Both the position numbers and the translations under genes were made by a program. Below, in pieces: positions 42,976 through 52,277 of a stretch of DNA of 64,000 nt (positions are counted from its first letter, which is position 1; the number at the start of each line of letters is the position of its first letter). Under the pieces are notes generated by a model, which had not been told where the DNA came from, did not search any database, and was given only the letters and a program-made list of their open reading frames with translations. Source of the DNA: Alloscardovia macacae (GTDB taxonomy: Bacteria; Actinomycetota; Actinomycetes; Actinomycetales; Bifidobacteriaceae); assembly GCF_002259705.1 (NCBI RefSeq), contig NZ_MWWT01000005.1, positions 372,001 to 436,000 of the forward strand, in the 5' to 3' direction.

Positions 42976-43497
42976 ATGGCAGACGAATCGGCGAAAAATC
43001 TTCCTCTCCCGGACCTTCTTCTCGGTACGTACGAGCCGAAACTCGACAGTAAAGGACGTGTGGCCATCCCCGCGAAAATGCGTACGCAGCTCGGCGCGGG
43101 CTGTGTGATGGCGCGCGGGCAGGAGCGGTGCGTCTACTTGCTACCGAACGATGAATTTCGCCGCATCGCCCAGCAGATTCAGCAGGTCTCCCTCAGTAAT
43201 CGCGCTGCGCGGAACTATCTGCGCGTCTTCCTGTCTGGCGCTGTCGTTCTCGAACCGGATAAGCAGGGGCGCGTCATGATCCCGCAGATGCTGCGCTCGT
43301 ATGCGAATCTCGCGGACGACGTGGTGCTTATCGGTGTGGGCACGCGCGCGGAGCTGTGGAATAGGGAAGATTGGGAGACGTATTTGCACGATCAAGAAGA
43401 GGATTACAGCACGATGTCCGATGATATTCTGCCGGTGGCGCCGCTCATGGGTGGAGGCACAGATGGAGCAGCAGGAATGGGTGTGATGCCATGGTAG
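42976..43497 (+). CDS. mraZ: Transcriptional regulator MraZ
   Basis: This 173-residue protein has two SpoVT/AbrB-like MraZ repeats: GTYEPKLDSKGRVAIPAKMR (about 16-36) and LEPDKQGRVMIPQMLRSYA. It binds tandem boxes upstream of its own gene and controls the dcw operon. It starts after AAAGGAGGGG. The C-terminus has a Gly/Met-rich tail beyond the usual 145-150 residues. It overlaps rsmH by 7 bp. Confidence 0.95.
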   Translation: MADESAKNLPLPDLLLGTYEPKLDSKGRVAIPAKMRTQLGAGCVMARGQERCVYLLPNDEFRRIAQQIQQVSLSNRAARNYLRVFLSGAVVLEPDKQGRVMIPQMLRSYANLADDVVLIGVGTRAELWNREDWETYLHDQEEDYSTMSDDILPVAPLMGGGTDGAAGMGVMPW

Positions 43498-44564
43498 ATG
43501 TGAGCACTATTCATAAGCCAGTACTCTTCGACGACTGTGTGGAGCTCGTCACAGCCAGTGCGCGTGAGAGTGCTCGTCGTGCAGGACGCGCGTATCCGGT
43601 GATCGTGGACTGCACACTCGGGCTGGCGGGGCACACAAGTGGATTCCTCAGCACACTGGATGATGTGCACGTCATCGGCATCGACCGTGACCCGGAAGCT
43701 TTGGCTCTCGCCACGAAGCGTGTGAACGACCAGGGATATGGTGAGCGCTTTATCCCTGCACATGCTGCCTTTGACGAGTTTACGCAGGTGCTCGAGCGTG
43801 CTGGTGTGGACCAGGTGGATGCGGTCTTTATGGACCTCGGACTCTCGAGCCTGCAGATAGATGAAACAGAACGTGGATTCTCCTACTCGCATGACGCTCC
43901 ACTGGACATGCGCATGGATACCACGCAGGCGCTGACCGCACAGGACATCCTCGCCACGTATGAGTACGGCGACCTTGTTCGGATATTTAAAGAGTATGGG
44001 GAAGAGCGTTTTAGTGGGCCGATAGCGCGAGAAATAATCCGCATGCGCGAATCTGGCGAACCGGTCTCCACATCCTTCCAGCTCACTGAACTGGTGGACA
44101 GGACCGTGCCGAAAGCAAAGCGTCCTGCCGGGAACCCTGCCAAGCGTGTCTTCCAGGCGCTGCGCATAGAAGTAAACGGTGAGCTCGCGAAGCTGGCGGA
44201 CACGCTTCCGCAAGCATTACGCGCACTAGGACCAGGTGGGCGCATAGTGGTGGAGTCCTACCACTCGCTGGAAGACAAGTGCGTGAAGAAGTTCTTCGCT
44301 CGCGGGCTTACAGCCGACGTTCCACCGGGGCTTCCTGTCATCCCCGAAGATGCCCAGCCATACTTCAGGGATATTACGCACGGAGCTATGAAGGCGGACG
44401 AGGCTGAGATAGCGAGGAACTCGCGCTCTGCATCGGTGCGTCTGAGGGCTGTGGAAGTGACGCGGCCAGTTCCAGACAGAGCGTTTAAAGAATCGGCGAA
44501 TACGCTGGCGAAAAACAAGACCATGAGCAAAAACGCGAGGAGAGCACATTATGGCCGCCGCTGA
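43491..44564 (+). CDS. rsmH: 16S rRNA N4-cytosine-1402 methyltransferase RsmH
   Basis: RsmH (MraW) methylates C1402 in the ribosomal P site. The 357-residue protein shows HKPVLFDDCVELV, VDCTLGLAGHTSGFL (SAM motif), AVFMDLGLSSLQIDETERGFSY, RVFQALRIEVNGEL and ESYHSLEDKCVKKFF. Its end overlaps the FtsL-like gene by 14 bp. Confidence 0.95.
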   Translation: MVDVSTIHKPVLFDDCVELVTASARESARRAGRAYPVIVDCTLGLAGHTSGFLSTLDDVHVIGIDRDPEALALATKRVNDQGYGERFIPAHAAFDEFTQVLERAGVDQVDAVFMDLGLSSLQIDETERGFSYSHDAPLDMRMDTTQALTAQDILATYEYGDLVRIFKEYGEERFSGPIAREIIRMRESGEPVSTSFQLTELVDRTVPKAKRPAGNPAKRVFQALRIEVNGELAKLADTLPQALRALGPGGRIVVESYHSLEDKCVKKFFARGLTADVPPGLPVIPEDAQPYFRDITHGAMKADEAEIARNSRSASVRLRAVEVTRPVPDRAFKESANTLAKNKTMSKNARRAHYGRR

Positions 44565-45039
44565 AGCAGCACGTATATCCACCCGTCCTGAGGTACGAAT
44601 GGCACGTCCAGTACGCACCGAGCGCATAGAGCGTACAGGGCGCACAGTACGCACCGAGCGCACAGGGCGCGCGGCGCAAGCTCAGCTAGAATTATCCCCG
44701 AGCACGCGTACGTCTTCGAGTGCTCAGGCTCGCCAGCGTCCCCTCGTCGTTACGCACGTCCAGAGCCTCGCACAGAACCGACGTAAGGCTGTAGTCGTAT
44801 TTGTATTTTCTGTAACATGTTTGATAGGAAGCTTGCTCGGAGCGCTCGGACTGCGTACGCTCATGACGGAAAATGCTTTTAGCATCGCTCAGACGCAGTC
44901 CAGCGTGAGCAAACTGAAGCAGGATGTGCAGCAGGATAAGGCGAAGCTGAACGAGCTGCAGACATCACTGCCAGAACGTGCTTCTCAGCTGGGTATGCAG
45001 CAGGGAACGAGCTCCATGACCATAGACCTCGCGAACTAG
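44551..45039 (+). CDS. ftsL: FtsL-like cell-division protein
   Basis: This 162-residue protein has a basic, repetitive cytoplasmic tail (VRTERIERTGRTVRTERTGR), one membrane helix (VVVFVFSVTCLIGSLLGALGL, about 88-108) and an extracytoplasmic coiled coil (SSVSKLKQDVQQDKAKLNELQTSL, broken here). Size, topology and position between rsmH and ftsI mark it as FtsL, the septal partner of FtsQ and DivIC. Sequence identity in this family is low, so the call rests mainly on context. A 16-bp sequence in the tail repeats at 36-bp spacing (44611 and 44647). Confidence 0.75.
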   Translation: MAAAEAARISTRPEVRMARPVRTERIERTGRTVRTERTGRAAQAQLELSPSTRTSSSAQARQRPLVVTHVQSLAQNRRKAVVVFVFSVTCLIGSLLGALGLRTLMTENAFSIAQTQSSVSKLKQDVQQDKAKLNELQTSLPERASQLGMQQGTSSMTIDLAN

Positions 45040-45114
45040 GGAACTGGCGAGTTCAGGAACTGGGGAACGTATCCAGACGAAACTGGTTCCCACGTTACCT
45101 CATCACCTTAGCCA

Positions 45115-45150
45115 CCAGTCATAGAGACCAGTCATAGCCACCAGTCATAG
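45115..45150. repeat. 13-bp tandem repeat upstream of ftsI
   Basis: CCAGTCATAG occurs at 45115, 45128 and 45141, an exact 13-bp period, within the 142-bp gap before ftsI. Irregular GAACTGGGGAAC-like repeats precede it. The gap may hold an internal promoter. Confidence 0.7.
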
Positions 45151-45181
45151 AGACGCCGCGAACTAGAGGAAGCGCTTACTT

Positions 45182-47077
45182 ATGCCACGTAGGATGCCCC
45201 AGGGGACAGCACAGAGAATGCCACACGCGCCGAAAAAATATGATGCAGCCCATGCGCATACCATCCGCCGCCGTACACTCGTCATCATCGTCGCGTGGGC
45301 GCTGGTTCTGGCTGGGTGCCTCTATAAACTCGTGGATATTCAGCTCATCCGCGCAGGTGGTCTCGCCACAGAAGCACAGAATTCTCGCACGGTCACCGCT
45401 CGCGTACAGGCCATGCGTGGAAGCATAGTGGATACGAATGGGGAGACTCTCGCTCAAAGTGTAGAAGCGTATAAGATTTATGTGGACCAGGTGGGAGCGA
45501 AAATCTTTAAGCCGGTGTCCTGCACTCCTGAGCGCAAGCGTTCCATGACGGATGCGGACTATGAAAAAGCGAAGCAAGACCTCAAAACCACGTGTCACAG
45601 TGTGGATGGAAAAGATGTGCCTGGAAAAGGGCCATCTGCAGTAGCGAGGATCCTCGCGCCAGTGCTGAACCTGAATGTGCAGGAACTGGGCGCGAAGCTG
45701 GCAGGAAAGTCCCGCTACGTGGTCGTGGCAGATAAAGTCACTCCAGAGCTGAAGCGTAAGGTGGATGCTCTTCACCTCTCTGGCGTGGTGGGAGCTGAGC
45801 TCATGAGCGAGCGCGTCTACTCGAATCCTACGCTTATAGGTTCCATCCTCGGTGGTGTGAATAATGAGAACACGGGCGTCACGGGTATAGAAGCCATGGA
45901 AGATGGCTCACTTAAAGGTGTGGATGGTGTAGAAACCTACCAGCAGATGAATCCTGTGCGTGGCACGGCGAAGATTCCTGGCACGGAAGAAGTCGAGTCT
46001 GTGGCGAAGCAAGGTGGAACAGTAAAGCTTACCATAGATGCAGATGTGCAGTGGTTCCTTAATAAAGAGCTTAAAGAGCGCGTCCAGGACCAGAATGCCG
46101 CATGGGGCATAGGCGTGGTTCAGGAAGTAAAGACGGGGAAGATCCTCGCTATAGCGGATTCGAACCAGTATGCTGCGAACTCTACAGATGCCCTCACGAA
46201 GGGGTCGCTGGCCATGCAGGCCACCTTCGACCCTGGTTCTACGGGTAAAGTCATCACCGCATCCGGTGTTATCCAAGAGGGGCTACATAAGGCGACCGAT
46301 CAGTTTACTGTGCCTTACAGCCTGGAATATCAAGGCCAGACGTACCATGATGCTCTCCCGCATCCCGATGAGCACCTTACTCTGGCAGGCATCCTGTACC
46401 ACTCGTATAACACAGGTACCATCATGACGGCGTATAATTACTCGCTCGAAAAGCGCTACCAGTACATTACTGCTTTCGGACTCGGCCAGCCGACGGGTAT
46501 AAACTTCCCGGGTGAATCTACGGGCCTGCTCGGTCGCTACGACCAGTGGGATACGCGCACTCAGCAGACGGTTCTGTTCGGCCAGGGCTATACGGTGAAT
46601 GCTCTGCAGATGACGAATGTCGTGGCCACCATAGCGAATGGTGGCGTGCGCCTGGGCCAGAAGCTCGTGGAAAGTTCCACAGATGCGGATGGAAAGGATA
46701 CTACTCCTGCCGTGAATAAGTCCGAGCGTGTCGTCTCCGAAGAGACTGCCGGTACTGTGCTGAACATGATGGAGAATATCGGTGAGGAGTATGCGAAGAC
46801 GGCCGGCGTGGAAGGCTACCGTATAGCGGGAAAGTCCGGTACGGCAGAAGTAGCGGGAAGCGATGGGCGCCTTACGAGCATCGTGGGAGATTATATCGCC
46901 GTGATCCCTGCAGATAATCCTACCTACGTTATTTCCGTCTTCCTGAAGGACGCGAAGGCATATTATGGTGGTGCTACTGCTGGTCCTGTGGTAAAAAACG
47001 TCGCGCAGTTCCTCATGCAGAAGTATCAGATTCCGCAGTCGCAGCCGCGCACGAACGCTATTCCTATTACGTGGTAG
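45182..47077 (+). CDS. ftsI: Septal penicillin-binding protein (FtsI/PBP3)
   Basis: This 631-residue class B PBP cross-links septal peptidoglycan. It has a short cytoplasmic N-terminus, one membrane anchor (TLVIIVAWALVLAGCLYKLV), a pedestal domain (RGSIVDTNGETLAQS) and a transpeptidase domain. The active-site SxxK is STGK (Ser near 353), SxN is SYN (near 406) and KSGT is near 550. AGAGGAAG lies upstream. It works with FtsW, FtsL and FtsQ, all in this cluster. Confidence 0.94.
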   Translation: MPRRMPQGTAQRMPHAPKKYDAAHAHTIRRRTLVIIVAWALVLAGCLYKLVDIQLIRAGGLATEAQNSRTVTARVQAMRGSIVDTNGETLAQSVEAYKIYVDQVGAKIFKPVSCTPERKRSMTDADYEKAKQDLKTTCHSVDGKDVPGKGPSAVARILAPVLNLNVQELGAKLAGKSRYVVVADKVTPELKRKVDALHLSGVVGAELMSERVYSNPTLIGSILGGVNNENTGVTGIEAMEDGSLKGVDGVETYQQMNPVRGTAKIPGTEEVESVAKQGGTVKLTIDADVQWFLNKELKERVQDQNAAWGIGVVQEVKTGKILAIADSNQYAANSTDALTKGSLAMQATFDPGSTGKVITASGVIQEGLHKATDQFTVPYSLEYQGQTYHDALPHPDEHLTLAGILYHSYNTGTIMTAYNYSLEKRYQYITAFGLGQPTGINFPGESTGLLGRYDQWDTRTQQTVLFGQGYTVNALQMTNVVATIANGGVRLGQKLVESSTDADGKDTTPAVNKSERVVSEETAGTVLNMMENIGEEYAKTAGVEGYRIAGKSGTAEVAGSDGRLTSIVGDYIAVIPADNPTYVISVFLKDAKAYYGGATAGPVVKNVAQFLMQKYQIPQSQPRTNAIPITW

Positions 47078-47089
47078 GCTTGAAGCACT

Positions 47090-48136
47090 ATGTCTAGCGT
47101 GAGTGAATCTATTTCTGAGCACCTTACTTTGGGGGATATTCGGCGGCGGTATGGGATTAGCGCTGTCGGTGCGCATCATGATGCCGTGACGGTTACGTCT
47201 GTGGCCGACGCGCTGGAGGACATTACCCCGGGTGCTCTGTACATCAGTTCGGCGCGGGAGTATGATCCGCGCATAGTCCATGCGGCAGCCCGCCGTGGCG
47301 CGTATGCTATCGTGTTCATGCGTGCGGAGAGTGTCAGCGAGTCTGTGGAGGATTCCGCGGTGACATCCGCGCTTCCGTTAGATGCGGAGATACCCGTTTT
47401 GTTTGCCAATTTACATAATGATGAACGTGCGCGCATCGCCGCAGACATGGCAGGATATCCTTCCGCGTCTCTAGCAGTCTTCGCCGTCCAGGGGGATAGG
47501 TCCGGTAAGCTCGTATCTGCTCTGTATAGTGTGCTGCACTACTTGGGTAATCCTCTCGGCGTTATCGATGCGCGAGGAGGGCACAGTCTCGAGCGTGAGC
47601 TGAACATGAACACACCACTGTCCCCACTGGACATCCAGAGCATGCTGTTCGTCATGGCTGAGGATGGAGCCACGTCCGTTATTCTTCACATCGATGATTC
47701 CGTTCTCGAAGCACTTTCCTTAACGAGCGTGACCGTGGACGTGTATACGAATACGTCGCGTGAGTCGTATAACGTTCCTGAACTGAGCCCTCATGTCTCG
47801 GGCATGATGGAGACTCTCGGCCTGGATGATGCTCCAGCTTCGACTTCGAAGCGTCCTAGTTTCCTGCGCTCTCACGCGCAGAAAGATGATGCCGACGAGC
47901 TGCGACGAGTGGCTCGCCAGGATGTCCAGGCATATGGAGCGGAGATAACTGATCAGACTCTGTGTGTGGAAACGAGTCAGGATGCGAAAGATCTCGTGGA
48001 TGAAGTCCTCGGTGCTGAAGCATCCGAACGCGAGCAGGAGCTCGCCACCGCAGTCACTATGGTCCTCGCTGCAGGAGTAAAACGCAGCAGCATAAAAAGC
48101 GCTCTGCGCTTAGCCTACGAAATGAAAGATAGATAA
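47090..48136 (+). CDS. Degenerate MurE-like protein
   Basis: This 348-residue protein occupies the position of murE. The first part is like the MurE N-terminal domain (VTVTSVADALEDITPGALYIS, DPRIVHAAARRGAYAIVF, FANLHNDERARIAADMAGYPS). Where Mur ligases have the ATP-binding GTNGKT it reads QGDRSGKLVSALY (about 132-144). The central catalytic domain is then cut short and replaced by an acidic segment and a helical tail (ATAVTMVLAAGVKRSSIKSAL). It probably cannot ligate and may be a scaffold or regulator. It lies between ftsI (12 bp) and murF (3 bp), so it is co-translated with them. Confidence 0.75.
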   Translation: MSSVSESISEHLTLGDIRRRYGISAVGAHHDAVTVTSVADALEDITPGALYISSAREYDPRIVHAAARRGAYAIVFMRAESVSESVEDSAVTSALPLDAEIPVLFANLHNDERARIAADMAGYPSASLAVFAVQGDRSGKLVSALYSVLHYLGNPLGVIDARGGHSLERELNMNTPLSPLDIQSMLFVMAEDGATSVILHIDDSVLEALSLTSVTVDVYTNTSRESYNVPELSPHVSGMMETLGLDDAPASTSKRPSFLRSHAQKDDADELRRVARQDVQAYGAEITDQTLCVETSQDAKDLVDEVLGAEASEREQELATAVTMVLAAGVKRSSIKSALRLAYEMKDR

Positions 48137-48139
48137 GTC

Positions 48140-49639
48140 ATGATTTCTACATCGCTACACGAACTTCTCGACGCTCAGCTGGGAGACCTGTACATTCAGG
48201 GAACTCGGGTAGAGACTTTAGAGAAAAAAGATGATGTTCAGATGACGTCTGTCGTGACGGATTCTCGTCAGGCTCAGGCAGGCTCCATCTTCGTAGCTAT
48301 AGCAGGGGAGCGAGTGGACGGTCATGACTTCGTGACTGGTCTTTCTGAAGATGTAGCTCTGGCTGTAGTGGACCACCTCATCGTCGGTGCTGCAGTGCCA
48401 CAGCTGCTCGTAGAGAATACTGTGCGGGCTCTAGGGGACATAGCACGCTTAAATATTCAGAAGCGTCGCGCTTTCGCTGCTCGAGGCATGAATGAATTCA
48501 CCATCATAGGCATTACCGGATCCGTGGGAAAGACCACGACGAAGGACATGCTGCACGCAGTACTCTCGCGCCTGGCACCGACAGTGGCTCCACAGGGGTC
48601 GTTTAATAACGACATCGGTCTTCCACTGACTGCCCTCCAGGTAGACGAGAAGACGCGCTTCTTCGTGGCAGAGATGGGAGCATCCGCGAAAGGTGAGATA
48701 GCATACTTGACGACCATAGCGCGTCCAGACATCTCCATCGTGCTGAAGGTGGGAGTGGCACACCTGGGAGGCTTCGGTAGCGTAGAAGGAATACGTGACG
48801 CGAAGTCTGAGATAGTGCGCGCGCTGACCAGCTCTGGCGTGGCTATCCTGAATGCGGATGACTCCTATGTGCGTACCATGGCGGATATGACGAAGGCATC
48901 GAGCATCATCTGGTTTAGCCGAGAAAATGCGCAGCAGCAGCCGAAGCCGAAGGTGTCCGGCATGGTCTCCTCCGTCATCGTGCGTGGTACGGATACGCAA
49001 GTGGATGAGGATAATCGCGCGAAGTTCAGTGTCCAGCTGCCCGATGGAACGAGCTTCGACCTGCGCCTGGGCATCCGTGGCGAGCATAATGTGTTTAACG
49101 CACTAGCTGTGCTCAGCGTGGTCTATAGTCTCGACATCCCTGAGCACATCGCTGCCAGCGTGCTTTCCCAGATGAGTACTATAAGTGCTCACCGCATGCA
49201 CGTGGCTGAAGTGACGAGAGGAGAGACCAGCTTCACCGTCATAGACGATTCCTTTAACGCGAACCCGGACTCTATGCGTGCAGGCCTGAAAGCCCTCGCA
49301 TCCTATAAAAAGGCAGATGAAGGACTGCTGCGCATCGCGGTCCTCGGAGCCATGCTGGAACTCGGCAGTGGAGAAGAGGATGCTCACAGGAGAATTGGCC
49401 TTTATGCAGCTGAGCATGCAGACGCGGTCATAGCCGTCGGCTCGAGCGAGGACGAAAACCTCACGCGTCTGGCGGCATGCCTCGCAGACGGTGCAGGTCA
49501 GAAAGCGCAGCTCGTCGCGAACGCTCACGAGGCGAACGCTCTCGTGGAAAAGCTCGCCCAGCAGCATCACGCTGTGGTTCTCCTGAAGGGGTCGCACGCA
49601 TCCGGACTGAGCGCACTCGCATCCGAGTGGATACACTAA
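48140..49639 (+). CDS. murF: UDP-N-acetylmuramoyl-tripeptide--D-alanyl-D-alanine ligase
   Basis: MurF adds D-Ala-D-Ala to the UDP-MurNAc tripeptide in the cytoplasm. The 499-residue protein has the N-terminal VTDSRQAQAGSIFVAI, the ATP loop GITGSVGKTTTKDML (about 120-134), GSFNNDIGLPL, the ligase His/Asn region (IRGEHNVFNALAV) and FTVIDDSFNANPDSM at the third domain. It starts 3 bp after the MurE-like gene. Confidence 0.95.
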   Translation: MISTSLHELLDAQLGDLYIQGTRVETLEKKDDVQMTSVVTDSRQAQAGSIFVAIAGERVDGHDFVTGLSEDVALAVVDHLIVGAAVPQLLVENTVRALGDIARLNIQKRRAFAARGMNEFTIIGITGSVGKTTTKDMLHAVLSRLAPTVAPQGSFNNDIGLPLTALQVDEKTRFFVAEMGASAKGEIAYLTTIARPDISIVLKVGVAHLGGFGSVEGIRDAKSEIVRALTSSGVAILNADDSYVRTMADMTKASSIIWFSRENAQQQPKPKVSGMVSSVIVRGTDTQVDEDNRAKFSVQLPDGTSFDLRLGIRGEHNVFNALAVLSVVYSLDIPEHIAASVLSQMSTISAHRMHVAEVTRGETSFTVIDDSFNANPDSMRAGLKALASYKKADEGLLRIAVLGAMLELGSGEEDAHRRIGLYAAEHADAVIAVGSSEDENLTRLAACLADGAGQKAQLVANAHEANALVEKLAQQHHAVVLLKGSHASGLSALASEWIH

Positions 49640-49658
49640 AGGGAGGGGAACTGTCATC

Positions 49659-50753
49659 ATGATAGCGGTACTTATAGGGCTTATCGTGGCGCTCGTGGTC
49701 ACCTTCGTGGGAACGCCGGTAGTCACGTCCGTCATCACGAAGCTGCATTACGGGCAGTACATCCGCCAGGACGGCCCACAGTCCCATCAGGTGAAGCGTG
49801 GCACGCCGACTATGGGAGGAGTAGTCATAAACCTCGCCATAGTGCTCGGCTGGCTCGCATCCGCACTTTACCGGAACATAACTCTCGGCACTCCATTCTC
49901 AGCGAACGCCATGCTCGTCCTCTTCGTGATGGTGTCGATGGGAGTACTCGGTTTTATCGATGACTTCGCGAAAGTGGCGAAAAAACAGAACGAGGGCCTG
50001 AGCATTCACGGAAAACTCATCGGCCAGATAGCCTTCGCCACTATTTATGCCGTCCTCTCACTTACTCTTCAAGCGCCAGACGGGAAGGTGAGCGCACATT
50101 CGGGCATCACCTTCATCGAGCGCCCGTTCATAAACTTCGAAAGCTTCGGCGCGGTGGTCTCCACCATCCTCTTCGTCATCTGGGTGAACTTCCTGCTGGC
50201 AGCGTGGACGAATGCGACGAACCTCACTGACGGTCTCGACGGTCTGGCTTCAGGAAGCTCTATGGTGGCATTCCTCGGCTTCGCCATCATAGGCATGTGG
50301 CAGAGCTACCATCAGATTCCGCAGATGAACTCGCATGCGTACACTGTGCAGGACCCTCAGGACCTGACCATCATCGCCCTCTGTGCAGTGGCTGCATGCT
50401 TCGGATTCCTGTGGTATAACTCGAACCCAGCCACCATCTTCATGGGAGACACGGGGTCTCTAGCCCTGGGAGGTCTCTTCGCAGCTCTATCCATAGCCAC
50501 TCATACGGAAGTACTTGCTGTCCTACTCGGCGGTCTCTTCGTCTGGGAGACCGTTTCGGACGTGATACAGATCTTCTCCTTTAAAGTCTTCCATAAGCGC
50601 GTCTTTAAGATGGCGCCTATCCACCACCACTACGAGCTCAAAGGCTGGACGGAGAATAAAGTAGTCGTGCGTTTCTGGATGATCGAGATGGTCTGCGTTA
50701 TAGCAGCGCTCGTCATCTTCTACCTCGACTGGGTCATTCGCTCGGGGCTGTAA
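49659..50753 (+). CDS. mraY: Phospho-N-acetylmuramoyl-pentapeptide transferase
   Basis: MraY transfers phospho-MurNAc-pentapeptide to undecaprenyl phosphate, forming lipid I at the membrane. The 364-residue protein has ten helices and the catalytic LGFIDDFAKVAKK (Asp pair), NATNLTDGLDGLASG and FMGDTGSLALGG, plus the cytoplasmic PIHHHYELKGWTE loop. An AGGGAGGGG site lies before the ATG. Confidence 0.96.
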   Translation: MIAVLIGLIVALVVTFVGTPVVTSVITKLHYGQYIRQDGPQSHQVKRGTPTMGGVVINLAIVLGWLASALYRNITLGTPFSANAMLVLFVMVSMGVLGFIDDFAKVAKKQNEGLSIHGKLIGQIAFATIYAVLSLTLQAPDGKVSAHSGITFIERPFINFESFGAVVSTILFVIWVNFLLAAWTNATNLTDGLDGLASGSSMVAFLGFAIIGMWQSYHQIPQMNSHAYTVQDPQDLTIIALCAVAACFGFLWYNSNPATIFMGDTGSLALGGLFAALSIATHTEVLAVLLGGLFVWETVSDVIQIFSFKVFHKRVFKMAPIHHHYELKGWTENKVVVRFWMIEMVCVIAALVIFYLDWVIRSGL

Positions 50754-50819
50754 AGAAGAACAGTAGTAGCTTAAGTAGCTTAGTAGTAACTCACCAGTAA
50801 TTCAGAAATGAAGGACATT

Positions 50820-52277
50820 ATGGCATCATATCTCGTCGTAGGACTCGGAGTATCCGGACAGGGCGTCGTTAGCGCGCTGACTGAGCGTGGGGACTCAGTC
50901 CAGACCGTGGACGATAAAAAGCCAGCAGATTACACTCTGGCTGATATAAATGCAGAATCCTTCGACTTTACACGTTTCGACGCTGTTATTACCTCTCCAG
51001 GCTTTAAGCCGTCCACACCTTTCGTGACCCATGCGCGCGAAGCTGGCGTCGAAGTGATAAGCGACGTAGAACTCGCATGGCGCTGGCATCATGCAGACGT
51101 GCAGAGCTGGATAGGCATCACTGGAACGAATGGAAAGACCACGACCACCGAGATGACCACTTCCATCATGCAGCATGCTGGTAGTAAGGCTGCAGCAGTG
51201 GGGAATATAGGGCATGCCATCACCACGGCGAGTGTGGATCCTCAGGTGGACACTCTCGTGGCTGAGCTCAGCTCTTTCCAGTTGCACTATACGTCGAGCC
51301 TGGCACTGACCTGTGCGGCTATAACGAATCTCGCGGATGATCACCTCGACTGGCATGGCGGCTTCGAAAACTATGCTGCAGATAAAGCGAAGATATATCG
51401 CGGTGTGCAGCGCGCTGTGGTCTATAACGCGGATGATGCACGTGTAGTAGAGCGAGCTTTGGCCGCTCGAGACGCTGGCCAGGCAGCGTCCAGCGCCATA
51501 TTCGTAGGCTTTACGCTGGGGGCTCCTGAAGAAGGCCAGGTAGGTGTAGAAGATGGCTGGATAGTGGACCGCAGTGCTTTGTCTCTGGGGCAGCAGGACG
51601 GACAGAGCGAGGATGTGTCGGCCGTACAGCAGCGCATCGCACCTATATCGCGCTTCACGCATCTCACGGAGCCAGATGGAACCGTGTACCCACATCTTCT
51701 CGCCGACGCTCTGTGTGCATACTGTCTCAGCCGTGGTGCTGGAGTATCTGCTGAGGATGCCATCGAAGCTCTCGCACAGTTCGCGCCGAGTGGCCACCGC
51801 ATCCAGACGGTAGCTGAGACGAAGAGTGCCATCCGCTTCGTGGATGATTCGAAGGCGACGAATGCGCATGCTGCTGCAGCGTCCTTAAGTAGTTATCCTG
51901 CCGGCCGCGTTATCTGGATAGCAGGAGGACTCGCTAAGGGCGCAGAGTTCGGCGACCTTATAGCCGAACAGAAAAACCGTATGAAGGCAGCCGTGATTAT
52001 AGGTGTAGACCAGCGTCCTATGCTCGAGGCACTGGATGCGCACGCGCCAGAGCTCCCACGTACTGTTATCCAGCCGGCTGATTCGGGAACGACCGATTCC
52101 GCTGCGGAGCCTATTATGCGCCAGGCCGTCGAAGCGGCAGCAGCGTATGCTCAGCCGGGGGATGTGATTCTTATGGCCCCAGCCTGCGCGTCGATGGATC
52201 AGTTCGTCTCGTATGCCGACCGTGGCGACCAGTTCGCCACCTACGCTCAGGAATGGGTGGCTGCACATGGTGAGTAG
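50820..52277 (+). CDS. murD: UDP-N-acetylmuramoylalanine--D-glutamate ligase
   Basis: MurD adds D-Glu to UDP-MurNAc-L-Ala. It shows the N-terminal YLVVGLGVSGQGVVSAL, the ATP loop GITGTNGKTTTTEM (near residue 100), NLADDHLDWHGG and the C-terminal RFVDDSKATNAHAA. ATG 50820 has AAGGA just upstream and is preferred to ATG 50808. A 9-bp repeat (AGTAGCTTA twice, 50765-50782) lies in the leader. The end overlaps ftsW. Confidence 0.94.
   Translation: MASYLVVGLGVSGQGVVSALTERGDSVQTVDDKKPADYTLADINAESFDFTRFDAVITSPGFKPSTPFVTHAREAGVEVISDVELAWRWHHADVQSWIGITGTNGKTTTTEMTTSIMQHAGSKAAAVGNIGHAITTASVDPQVDTLVAELSSFQLHYTSSLALTCAAITNLADDHLDWHGGFENYAADKAKIYRGVQRAVVYNADDARVVERALAARDAGQAASSAIFVGFTLGAPEEGQVGVEDGWIVDRSALSLGQQDGQSEDVSAVQQRIAPISRFTHLTEPDGTVYPHLLADALCAYCLSRGAGVSAEDAIEALAQFAPSGHRIQTVAETKSAIRFVDDSKATNAHAAAASLSSYPAGRVIWIAGGLAKGAEFGDLIAEQKNRMKAAVIIGVDQRPMLEALDAHAPELPRTVIQPADSGTTDSAAEPIMRQAVEAAAAYAQPGDVILMAPACASMDQFVSYADRGDQFATYAQEWVAAHGE

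Noticed and set aside
46283-47281. Minus-strand open frame opposite ftsI
   Set aside because: Lies across the ftsI transpeptidase domain and its junction with the next gene; no domain, shadow.
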